NCBI GenBank assembly: GCA_017443025.1
Contig: JAFSPG010000013.1
Span: forward strand, 1-64,000
Source of the DNA: Bacteroidales bacterium
Lineage (GTDB): Bacteria; Bacteroidota; Bacteroidia; Bacteroidales; UBA932
Reading direction: 5' to 3'
DNA length: 64,000 nt
A program made the position numbers and the translations under genes. Positions 9,198 through 16,805 of the stretch are shown piece after piece; within the stretch, counting starts at the first letter, position 1; each line of letters begins with the position of its first letter. The notes under the pieces are model-generated. The model was not told where the DNA came from. It made no database searches and saw only the letters and a list, made by a program, of their open reading frames with translations.

Positions 9198-10463
9198 CTA
9201 TGCATTATCCTCGTCTTCATCAGGATTGATCGTGAAGCTTCCGCTTGATTTCCAATCAGTTAAGGAAACACTCAGATCAACCTGCTGCAAGCCGAATATG
9301 GTCATCGTCACATCATACTGATGTCCGGCCTCAGCCCTGGCATCCTTAGTTTGCCCTGCGGCCACCTGAAGGTTTGCAAAATCTATCTTAAGCGAAACCT
9401 TGAAGTTACCGCCTTCAATGGAATAGTCATCCTGATGGAGCCACAGGGAGACTTCGTAAACTTTATCTCCGGGAATCACCATCATAGGCTCTCCGAAAAC
9501 ATCGCCGGCATGTGTATTATCTTCATAATACTTCGGATTGTCCGCCAATTCGCGTGTGTAGTCAACCAACTCTCCCGTGACTTCGTCTTTGTGCTGAAGC
9601 CAAACGGATTTCCTGGCAACTCCCGCGGTGTCAGTAAGACCAATAGGTGTCGAGGCGTCGTTGGAAGCAATAACCAAAGTTGCCTGACGTCTGGTCTTTA
9701 CCGTAAGGGAGTCAAGAATAATATGGTCTTGCGTAGCCTGGTTGCCGGCCTTGACAAAGAAATTAAAGCGGGATAGCTGATGTTCAAATACCAGATTGGG
9801 AACTACTCCCCTTCGTGAGGAATGAGCTCCGTAAGCCTTTGATGCTACAGCGCCCTTGTTGTAAATCTTATTAGCCTTGTCAACGTCTGCCGCGACATCA
9901 GCTTTTGCCAGCATAATGTCTTCCTTGCCGGTAATATCGAAGGGAAGGGTAATGGTTAATCTTTCCTTGTTGGCGTTCGGTTTCGGCAGCAGTTGTTTTT
10001 CACTGCGGTCTGCATTGTAAGTTGCGGCATCATCTACATAGTAGGCGAAAAAGTCATAATAGTACATTTCCCTGTAGAAGAAATATTCCTTGGTACTTTT
10101 TACCCTGTAGACGTATATCGTAGTATCCGTAGCCGCAGGCATTGGAGACACGGCGCCAACATTATTGATGAGGAACGCATTCTCATCTTCTATGTCATAC
10201 GGATTGTCAAGATCCTGAGGGAAGACAAGCGCTCCGTTGACCTTCCGGATACCATACACATAAAGCGAATCCTTTCCAGTCCAGTCATCAAGCGCTCCTG
10301 CCGACTTGGTGGTAAGGCTTGCTACCATGTTGGATGAGAAGCGTACAGCCTGAGGGTTATTATCGTCGATAACGCTCTCCGGCTGCTGAGAAGCAGGGGT
10401 TTTACTGCAGGCAAATATCACAGATATTGTCGCCGCAAAGACTAGTGCAAATTTGTACTTCAT
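9198..10463 (-). CDS. fimbrillin-like lipoprotein (tandem array member)
   Basis: 421 aa, ATG at 10463, lipobox Cys19 (IFAC); the longest of the array. It has SLTTKSAGALDDWTGKDSLY at the TK site, YYYDFFAYYVDDA, EDIMLAKADVA, SSRRGVVPNLVFEHQLSRFNF and the terminal LTDWKSSGSFTINPDED. Extra length lies in loops between the second and third blocks (about residues 85-170), where array members differ most. That loop variability is what one would expect of surface-exposed positions (inference). It is cotranscribed with its neighbours, 21 bp after the previous gene. Confidence 0.8.
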   Translation of the reverse strand: MKYKFALVFAATISVIFACSKTPASQQPESVIDDNNPQAVRFSSNMVASLTTKSAGALDDWTGKDSLYVYGIRKVNGALVFPQDLDNPYDIEDENAFLINNVGAVSPMPAATDTTIYVYRVKSTKEYFFYREMYYYDFFAYYVDDAATYNADRSEKQLLPKPNANKERLTITLPFDITGKEDIMLAKADVAADVDKANKIYNKGAVASKAYGAHSSRRGVVPNLVFEHQLSRFNFFVKAGNQATQDHIILDSLTVKTRRQATLVIASNDASTPIGLTDTAGVARKSVWLQHKDEVTGELVDYTRELADNPKYYEDNTHAGDVFGEPMMVIPGDKVYEVSLWLHQDDYSIEGGNFKVSLKIDFANLQVAAGQTKDARAEAGHQYDVTMTIFGLQQVDLSVSLTDWKSSGSFTINPDEDEDNA

Positions 10464-10484
10464 ATCTTTTGATTATATATTTAT

Positions 10485-11645
10485 CTATATGTTGTTTTCT
10501 ATATCATCAGGGTCAAGATAGAAAGAGCGTCCACCTTCCCATTCCGTCATCGTAACAGTGCTTTGTACATTCTGAAGGCCCCAAATTACCATAGTAACAA
10601 TGTATTTTGTTCCTGCCTTGGCAACGGTCTCAGCCTCAGGCTGCGGTTCGGATGAAGAAGTTTGGAAAGAAATATTCAACGATACTTTAAAAACTTCCTG
10701 GGCGCTGTACCCATCCTGCTGCAAGTAAAGAGTGACGGGGTATTCTTCCTTGCCTGGGAATAGCATCATCTCCCCAAGGGTGTCTACCTTCTCGGTTACG
10801 TTAATGGCATTATCCTTATCAAGTATCACCAAATTCCCCGGGCTACCTCGGCGCAGGAAAATTTCAGTTGTTTCGCCTTTTTCCGTAATGCCTTGTTCTG
10901 ATCCGACCACAGTCATATCAGCTTCGTCATGAGAGTTGACGCTCAGCCCAACGATCCTAATTTTACCTGCCCTCGGATCAGTATCCTCGAATCCTGTTTT
11001 TATTCTAAACACAAAGCGGGAAAGCTGATGTTGAAAAACGAGGTTCGGATGAACATCGCGCCTTGCCGAGTACGCGCTGTAAAGATCAGTTTCATCAACA
11101 TCTGAGCCTTCCCTGGCATTAGCCAAGTCCTCTGCATGGTTAGTAGTGGCCAGCATCACATCCTGGGTGCCGTCTATTTTTATAGGAATTACAATAGATG
11201 ACTCGGAATAGGCCGGATCACCTAGAAGTGCATCATCGACATAAGTGGCGAAAAATTCGTATTTCTTGTTGCCTTCGTAATAAAATGGTTCCTGATCAGC
11301 GGCCTTGGGATTATACAACTGTATGGGGCCCTTAAGGTTCTTTTCTTCAGAGCCCTCTTCTTTTGCAGGAGCTAGCGCGGAAATCCTGTCGATATAGCGT
11401 CCCGTCTGCACATTCAGCCCAGCAGAACCGTGTTCTATCCCATATACAAATACTTCGTGGGCATCCCATTCATCCAGCGGGCCGTACGCAGAAGAAGCCT
11501 TGGTGACGTTCACAAACTGCACGTTGGAGCCAAGCAGGATAGGGGTTCCTTCGACTCCGGGCACACCTTCAGAAGACGCCTTATTACAGGAAACCATAGC
11601 AAGGTAACCCGTGAACAATAAAAGTATGGTGTATCTCATTCTCAT
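10485..11645 (-). CDS. fimbrillin-like lipoprotein (tandem array member)
   Basis: 386 aa from the ATG at 11645, which overlaps the upstream stop as TAATG; a second ATG two codons on would also serve. Lipobox Cys20 (MVSC). NVTKASSAYGPLDEWD is the TK site. KYEFFATYVDDALLG, DVMLATTNH, YSARRDVHPNLVFQHQLSRF and the C-terminal MTEWEGGRSFYLDPDD complete the array signature. First of the four close tandem copies in transcription order. Role within a type V-like fibre not resolvable from sequence. Confidence 0.8.
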   Translation of the reverse strand: MRMRYTILLLFTGYLAMVSCNKASSEGVPGVEGTPILLGSNVQFVNVTKASSAYGPLDEWDAHEVFVYGIEHGSAGLNVQTGRYIDRISALAPAKEEGSEEKNLKGPIQLYNPKAADQEPFYYEGNKKYEFFATYVDDALLGDPAYSESSIVIPIKIDGTQDVMLATTNHAEDLANAREGSDVDETDLYSAYSARRDVHPNLVFQHQLSRFVFRIKTGFEDTDPRAGKIRIVGLSVNSHDEADMTVVGSEQGITEKGETTEIFLRRGSPGNLVILDKDNAINVTEKVDTLGEMMLFPGKEEYPVTLYLQQDGYSAQEVFKVSLNISFQTSSSEPQPEAETVAKAGTKYIVTMVIWGLQNVQSTVTMTEWEGGRSFYLDPDDIENNI

Positions 11646-12757
11646 TATTTTTCTGGTCTTTGGTCGTCGGTAATGTCATCAAGCAGAACCGGATCGCTCC
11701 AAGGCGTAAGGACAGCACCTACCGATACATTGTTTCGTCCGAATACTTCAAATATTATATCATAGCTATTACCACTGAGGAACTCTCCCTGAGAGAGTTT
11801 AATCTTTTTAACATTGTCTGCCGGAGCCCCCCCGTTTAATCCAGGTTGGGAAAGGCCTATGCTTATTTCATAAGACGCCTCCGGGCTGACAAGAAGAGCT
11901 GAGCCTCCGGCAAGGTCTATTATTCCCTCATCGGAATCAGCATTGTCGCGCGTCACAATACTCTGTTTAACATATTCGGAACCATCTTTTTCCGTAAGCA
12001 CAAAGGTTGCCGTATTATCGTCGAACTCCAAGTCTAATATGCCATCCCGGCTTGCAAGTGTAAAGGTGCCGGTACTGCGGGACTTAACCTTGACATAATG
12101 GATATCGACCTCCTGATTATGCCCGGGAGTAAGCCCCGGCTTTGCCTTGAAGTTAAGCTTGACCAGAGAATGTGAAAATTTAAAAGTCGGGTTAATATAG
12201 CGACGGGCGCTATTATAACAAAAATACTCTCCCTCCGGAGGAACCGCATTTGAGCGCATTATATCGTTGCGGCCATCGATTGTTATCTTTGCTGACACTT
12301 TATCGGCCGTGGCTTTTATTCCGGTAAGTGGGATATCATCGATGTAGCAGGCAAAGAAATTGTACGGGTAGTCGCTGTACTGGCGTGATGGATAGTTGAC
12401 CGTCTCTTCATCGGCCCATCTTGCAAGGGTTTCTTTTCCGTCAAGAGTAGCACGGCGGCCAAAGAGAAGGACGCTCGGAACAGCATCGTCCTGGGAAGGG
12501 ACAGCATCATACCTTACCCCGTCAACGGCGCTGAAAGCAAATACATATATGGATTTTCCGGCGAACATTCCGTAATTTTCAATTTCTCCCGAGCCCTTGA
12601 CGTCAACCGTTCCGGAACTCTTACCAACATATACCTGTACCGGAACCTCATCCGATACGTCGGTATAATCGGGCATCAGTCCCGGGAACGAATCTTCGTC
12701 ACAGGATGTAAAAACGGCCGTTGCCGCAATAAACGGTATAATGACTCTTTTATTCAT
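11645..12757 (-). CDS. fimbrillin-like lipoprotein, first of the run
   Basis: About 370 aa from the ATG at 12757, chosen because MNKRVIIPFIAATAVFTSC is then a clean lipoprotein signal with Cys19. Starts at 12778 or 12766 would add a charged leader and lengthen the overlap with the DUF5119-like gene, whose stop is at 12750. The TK site is degenerate (VDVKGSGEIENYG). YPYNFFACYIDDIPL, RNDIMRSNAV, NSARRYINPTFKFSHSLVKL and LTPWSDPVLLDD match the array blocks more loosely. Its place next to the anchor gene fits a major or basal subunit (inference). Confidence 0.75.
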   Translation of the reverse strand: MNKRVIIPFIAATAVFTSCDEDSFPGLMPDYTDVSDEVPVQVYVGKSSGTVDVKGSGEIENYGMFAGKSIYVFAFSAVDGVRYDAVPSQDDAVPSVLLFGRRATLDGKETLARWADEETVNYPSRQYSDYPYNFFACYIDDIPLTGIKATADKVSAKITIDGRNDIMRSNAVPPEGEYFCYNSARRYINPTFKFSHSLVKLNFKAKPGLTPGHNQEVDIHYVKVKSRSTGTFTLASRDGILDLEFDDNTATFVLTEKDGSEYVKQSIVTRDNADSDEGIIDLAGGSALLVSPEASYEISIGLSQPGLNGGAPADNVKKIKLSQGEFLSGNSYDIIFEVFGRNNVSVGAVLTPWSDPVLLDDITDDQRPEK

Positions 12758-13823
12758 CGGGTTCATCCGGGATAACATCTATTGAATGGTCGCCATCTCC
12801 CTCGATCCATACTTCAAAAGCCCCGGATTCTTCAGGAGAATCAGATTGGTTCTTGATATGGATTACCTTTGCAGTGGCGTCGACGATTCCTTCCGCACGT
12901 TCAAGACGGTAGCGTCCAGTTACATCTATCTCGCTTACAAGTGCGGACGCTCTAAGCTCTTCAGACAGGTTTATGTGTATTTCGGTCAGCTGTGATACTC
13001 CTTGAAGTTGAATCACCACAGTCAGCACTCCGCGGCCGAACAAATCTTCTGTGTTTATCGGTGACAGGAGTCCAAGGGTATTGATAGTACCTGTATAAAT
13101 ATCCGAAGTTGTATTGGTGAGTTCAAAGATAGTTCTACCAAGGTCTTCCGGGGATATTGAGGCTGACAGAAGTTCAACTCCCCTTCCCACACCCCGAATA
13201 CTTGCTGCAGCACGTTCAACTACGAGGTCGCCTTCAGCTTGAATCCTGATCTTGAATGTCAAGCGCTGTAGAAATTTTTGAGGGACGAACTCCAGAAAAT
13301 CCACCTTATCCGCTTTGTAAGAGAGGTCACTCCTTATATATGAGTGCCAAAGCGGAGACGCCTCCGGAAGCACCGGAAGATTGGTCTCATCCTGAGGCAG
13401 GAGAGCTTGAATCAGAGGGTCTTCATTGTCGGAATAATCAGCTTCTCTAAGGTGGGCGGAAAGGTCAAGGAGAGATGTGCTTTTATCTTGAATGAATTCT
13501 TCCTCATTACTGACGGTATAGTCATCCGGCACAGAGAAACCCCATACCAGAGAGTGATAATTACCCGCTGCGATGTAAAGGGTATCATCCAAAACTACTG
13601 GCTTTACGTGCGCGGTATCGTGAACGGTATTGAGAGATCTGGCCATAGCAAGGACAAACTCTTCCGGGAAAGACTCTTCACCTTCGTCGAAGGTGAAACG
13701 GCATAAATAACGGGCATCCTCATTGGACTCCGTCGTTAAATCAGCCCCTGCACAGGCATAGACCATAAGGCCAATTCCTGAGATAAAGACTAATGACCGT
13801 ATTATTTGCCCGACACGATTCAT
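12750..13823 (-). CDS. DUF5119/Mfa2-like fimbrial anchor lipoprotein
   Basis: 357 aa, ATG at 13823, one base after the TAG of the DUF3575 gene. Lipobox Cys24 (VYAC). The sequence lacks the TK/HQLSRF signature of the fimbrillins. It has a long beta-rich domain with WGFSVPDDYT, a lipid-facing LTFKIRIQ segment in the middle and a VWIEGDGDHSIDVIPDE end. In Bacteroidales a DUF5119 or FimB/Mfa2-type lipoprotein normally sits between a DUF3575 protein and the fimbrillins, as here, and serves as the outer-membrane anchor or length regulator (established for Mfa2/FimB; transfer by context). Confidence 0.65.
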   Translation of the reverse strand: MNRVGQIIRSLVFISGIGLMVYACAGADLTTESNEDARYLCRFTFDEGEESFPEEFVLAMARSLNTVHDTAHVKPVVLDDTLYIAAGNYHSLVWGFSVPDDYTVSNEEEFIQDKSTSLLDLSAHLREADYSDNEDPLIQALLPQDETNLPVLPEASPLWHSYIRSDLSYKADKVDFLEFVPQKFLQRLTFKIRIQAEGDLVVERAAASIRGVGRGVELLSASISPEDLGRTIFELTNTTSDIYTGTINTLGLLSPINTEDLFGRGVLTVVIQLQGVSQLTEIHINLSEELRASALVSEIDVTGRYRLERAEGIVDATAKVIHIKNQSDSPEESGAFEVWIEGDGDHSIDVIPDEPDE

Positions 13824-13824
13824 T

Positions 13825-15150
13825 CTAGTTGCCTTCCTCTGTTTCTTTGACTACCTGTTTCTTCTCTTTATTCTTGTTTTTCTTTGCTTCCTTGGCCGCC
13901 TTCTTTTCAGCCTTTGCCTTCTCTGCTGCCTGACGCTTTTCGGCTTTTAGTTTTTCCTTCTCAGCTTTAAGTTTTTCCGCTTCAGCCTTTTTTTCATCCT
14001 TCACTTTATCTGTCTCCTGCTGATTTGGCTCCTTAACTTTTTCGGATTCAGCTTTGCGACGTGAAGAAAGTTCTTCCTTTACATCACTTTCAAACTTTCG
14101 CACCATTGACTTGGAAACAGACACGAGCTTGGACTTAAGTTTTTTCTTATGGCTGTCATTAAGCGAAGGATGTTCCTCGACTTGTTTAATTCGCTTGTTC
14201 AATTCTTCTTTAATGTACCGCTTGTATCCATTTACGTATGATGAATCCAGAGATTCAGGCATGCGGTTTTCTTCCTTCAACCCTATGTCATATTCGGTTT
14301 TAGTCTTGAAATACCCTTTAATGACCTTGAGTTGCTCAGAATAATACGTATCTGAAGGGTCGTATTTGCTGTATTTATCTTTAACCGACTTCTTTCTCCA
14401 GGAAAAAACAGCCCTGATTTCACTAATTACCGGATAGGGCTTGATATGCCAGTCGTGACTGTGCGCAGGATCCACTACATAAGAATAGGTATTCCGGTCA
14501 AGTCGATATCCATCATACTTCATAAATACCAAGCCGGCCGAAAAACCAAGTTCAAAATCTACTACTCCACTTTTATAGTTGTAAAGCGGGGCTTCCCAAC
14601 CATATGATATACCTACCCCCACGGCACTACCTTGCCGGCCCAATGAGCCCGGCTTAAAAGAAAACGTAGCATAGTCGGCATAAACACCGAAATAATAGGC
14701 GCGCCAAAACTTAGGTTTTTTCCTCTCAGTGTTGATAAGTCTGGATAACCCCTTATGCTCAGAATCCTTTTTGATTGGCTTATGCCTGTAATACCACCTG
14801 AATTCGGGGCGGATATCAAAAAGATCGAGGACAAAGTCGGGTGGATACTTATGATACGTATTCCAATTGTATTTTAAACCGAGTTGAAGAACAGAATGAT
14901 TGTACTGCGACGGAGAGAGGTCAAAAGCTACAGTGACATTAGGAATGGTTGCAATCCATTCTGCGACGTTAGTCTTAAACGCCCAACGCTCTGAGAAAGA
15001 CAAGCCTGATTTAACTTCCTGCTTATTGGCATTAGGCAAACTTTGAGCTTGCGCTATACCAGTAAGCAGGCATAGCGACAACACAAAAAGAATTCTTTTG
15101 ACAGAAACGGCCACCTGTTTTGTTAGTTCTAAAACCAACAAAAGAAGCAT
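13825..15150 (-). CDS. DUF3575 protein with long charged C-terminal tail
   Basis: 441 aa from the ATG at 15150. A signal peptide with an unusually long leader ends near residue 36 (GIAQAQ); no closer ATG precedes it. Residues about 55-255 are DUF3575-like: FKTNVAEWIATIPNVTVAFD, IRPEFRWYY, GVGISYGWEAPLY. Residues about 260-441 are a lysine/glutamate-rich helix, predicted coiled coil, ending in repeated AEKxKAEK units. Such a tail is absent from the 192-aa relative downstream and would lie in the periplasm if the barrel is in the outer membrane. First gene of the fimbrial operon, preceded by a 323-bp intergenic stretch. Confidence 0.75.
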   Translation of the reverse strand: MLLLLVLELTKQVAVSVKRILFVLSLCLLTGIAQAQSLPNANKQEVKSGLSFSERWAFKTNVAEWIATIPNVTVAFDLSPSQYNHSVLQLGLKYNWNTYHKYPPDFVLDLFDIRPEFRWYYRHKPIKKDSEHKGLSRLINTERKKPKFWRAYYFGVYADYATFSFKPGSLGRQGSAVGVGISYGWEAPLYNYKSGVVDFELGFSAGLVFMKYDGYRLDRNTYSYVVDPAHSHDWHIKPYPVISEIRAVFSWRKKSVKDKYSKYDPSDTYYSEQLKVIKGYFKTKTEYDIGLKEENRMPESLDSSYVNGYKRYIKEELNKRIKQVEEHPSLNDSHKKKLKSKLVSVSKSMVRKFESDVKEELSSRRKAESEKVKEPNQQETDKVKDEKKAEAEKLKAEKEKLKAEKRQAAEKAKAEKKAAKEAKKNKNKEKKQVVKETEEGN

Positions 15151-15473
15151 GATGTTTCATCTATTTCAGGACGGAAGGTTGTGGTAAGACCTAGAATGCC
15201 GAACTAGATAAAACTCATGCTTCGCAACAGAAAAGCCTTATGGAAAGACCTTTATATAACAAAGATGAGTGCCATCGCCGCCTTCTTCATTCTGAAAAAC
15301 TACCACATTTTCCGTCAAGAAGAGCGAAAACAAATACTTACAATTGTTTGCTAATTAGCGGCAAATATAAGTATTTATTTTTACAATAGCACTCAATTAT
15401 GTAATTTTTCCGTCGGTATAGGACGGATAACAATGTGTATACCTTTGTAGATTTATCCTATTATATATTTGGT
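15151..15473 (-). promoter_or_regulatory. intergenic region upstream of the fimbrial operon; candidate -7 box and inverted repeat
   Basis: 323 bp with no credible gene, AT-rich. On the minus strand a TATATTTG match to the Bacteroidota -7 box lies at 15369-15362; no -33 TTTG is properly spaced (nearest TTG is 14 bp away), so this is weak. A 9-bp perfect inverted repeat, AAATACTTA (15332-15340) and TAAGTATTT (15368-15376), brackets the box. An imperfect hairpin around 15419-15459 (TAGGA..ATAA / TTTATCCTA) may end the kinase transcript. A regulator site or an invertible promoter is possible but unproven. Confidence 0.35.
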
Positions 15474-16094
15474 CTATTTCTGCGGGAAGAGGCCGTACAT
15501 CTGGCCGTCGATCATATCGGTTACGATCTGGAAGTCTTCGGGGTGGTTGCCGAACTTGATTTTGTCGGCGTCCACGATGAGAAGATTGTGCTCGTAGTCC
15601 TTGATCCAGTTCTCGTAGCGCTCGTTAAGACCGGTGAGATAGTCGATGCGGATACTCTTCTCGTATTCGCGGCCGCGCTTCTGAATCTGGGCTACCAGAT
15701 TAGGGATGGAGCTACGCAGGTAAATCAGCAGGTCCGGCGGGTTGACCAGCGACATCATCAGGTCGAAGAGGTCGGAATAATTCTCGAAGTCACGGGTGGA
15801 CATCAAACCCATGGCGTGGAGGTTGGGGGCGAAAATGCGGGCATCCTCGTAAATGGTTCGGTCCTGGATGATGACTTCGTCGCACTTGGAAATGTCGACC
15901 ACATCCTTGAACCTCTTGTTGAGGAAGTAAACCTGAAGATTGAACGACCATCTTTCCATATCCTCATAGAAATCGGAAAGATAAGGGTTGTAGTCAACCG
16001 ATTCAAACTTAGGTGTCCAGCCGTAGTGGGCTGCCAGCATTTTGGTCAGGGTCGTCTTGCCGCTGCCGATGTTTCCTGCAATCGCTATATGCAT
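15474..16094 (-). CDS. deoxynucleoside kinase (dAK/dGK type), second tandem copy
   Basis: 206 aa. Phosphorylates deoxyribonucleosides for nucleotide salvage. Seen: P-loop GNIGSGKTT at residues 7-15, the base-binding ES motif (31-32), the catalytic-site QDR at 77-79 (VIIQDRTIYED), and the arginine-rich lid KRGREYE near 139-145; length fits the family. It starts 13 bp after a paralog that shares the same motif order. In Lactobacillus, tandem dAK and dGK genes make a heterodimer; a similar pairing is possible but substrate choice cannot be read from the motifs. Cytosolic. Confidence 0.9.
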   Translation of the reverse strand: MHIAIAGNIGSGKTTLTKMLAAHYGWTPKFESVDYNPYLSDFYEDMERWSFNLQVYFLNKRFKDVVDISKCDEVIIQDRTIYEDARIFAPNLHAMGLMSTRDFENYSDLFDLMMSLVNPPDLLIYLRSSIPNLVAQIQKRGREYEKSIRIDYLTGLNERYENWIKDYEHNLLIVDADKIKFGNHPEDFQIVTDMIDGQMYGLFPQK

Positions 16095-16107
16095 ATCTTG
16101 TAAATTT

Positions 16108-16734
16108 TTATTGCTTGTCGGGGAAGAGGCCGTAAAGTTCGGAGTCTATCTTGTCGGTGATGTGGGCGAAATCCTCCGGATTATTCTCGAAATCGAGGTT
16201 GTCGGCGTCGATGGTAAGGACCTTGCCCTTGTAGTCCTCGCCGATGAATTTCTCATAGCGGTCGTTGAGGCCCTTGAGATAGTCGATTCCGATGCTCTGC
16301 TCGTAGTCGCGGCCACGCTTCTGAATCTGAGATACCAGATGCGGCACGGAAGAGCGGAGGTAAATCATCAGGTCGGGATACTTGACCGTCGACATGATTG
16401 CCTCGAACAACCTCATATAGGTGGAGAAATCCCTCTCGGAGAGATTGCCCATAGCGTAGTTGTTGGCCACGAAAATATATACGCCCTCGAAAATCGTACG
16501 GTCCTGGATAATGACCTTCTTGCTCTTTGCTATGTCAAGAATGTCCCGGAAACGCTGCTCAAGAAAATAAATCTCGAGGTTGAATGACCAGCGGGGAATA
16601 TCCTTGTAGTAGTCTTCGAGATAGGGATTATAGGTGACGGATTCGTACTTCGGCGTCCAGCCGTAGTAATCGGAAAGCATTCGGGTGAGGGTTGTCTTAC
16701 CACTACCGATATTTCCTGCGATTCCTATATGCAT
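16108..16734 (-). CDS. deoxynucleoside kinase (dAK/dGK type), first tandem copy
   Basis: 208 aa, ATG at 16734. Same family as the following gene: P-loop GNIGSGKTT (7-15), ES at 31-32, VIIQDRTIFEG near 75-83, lid KRGRDYE, and a C-terminal SELYGLFPDKQ end matching the GQMYGLFPQK end of the paralog. Differences cluster around residues 83-105, the substrate-lining region in this family, which would be consistent with different base preference (inference). Preceded by 71 bp containing a perfect minus-strand -7 box. Confidence 0.9.
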   Translation of the reverse strand: MHIGIAGNIGSGKTTLTRMLSDYYGWTPKYESVTYNPYLEDYYKDIPRWSFNLEIYFLEQRFRDILDIAKSKKVIIQDRTIFEGVYIFVANNYAMGNLSERDFSTYMRLFEAIMSTVKYPDLMIYLRSSVPHLVSQIQKRGRDYEQSIGIDYLKGLNDRYEKFIGEDYKGKVLTIDADNLDFENNPEDFAHITDKIDSELYGLFPDKQ

Positions 16735-16756
16735 ATCCCTATATGGCTTATCCGCA

Positions 16757-16764
16757 CAAACTTA
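16757..16764 (-). promoter_or_regulatory. candidate -7 box (TAAGTTTG) for the deoxynucleoside kinase pair
   Basis: On the minus strand this is an exact TAnnTTTG match 22 bp before the kinase ATG. No TTTG or TTG stands 19-21 bp further upstream, so the promoter is only half supported. Confidence 0.4.
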
Positions 16765-16805
16765 CGAAAAAATTTCTTATAGTAAAACCCCTTGCTCTGT
16801 TTTTT

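Noticed and set aside
15440-15447. Plus-strand TACCTTTG -7 box
   Set aside because: It has no -33 partner and points into the 3' end of the kinase gene, so it is probably chance.
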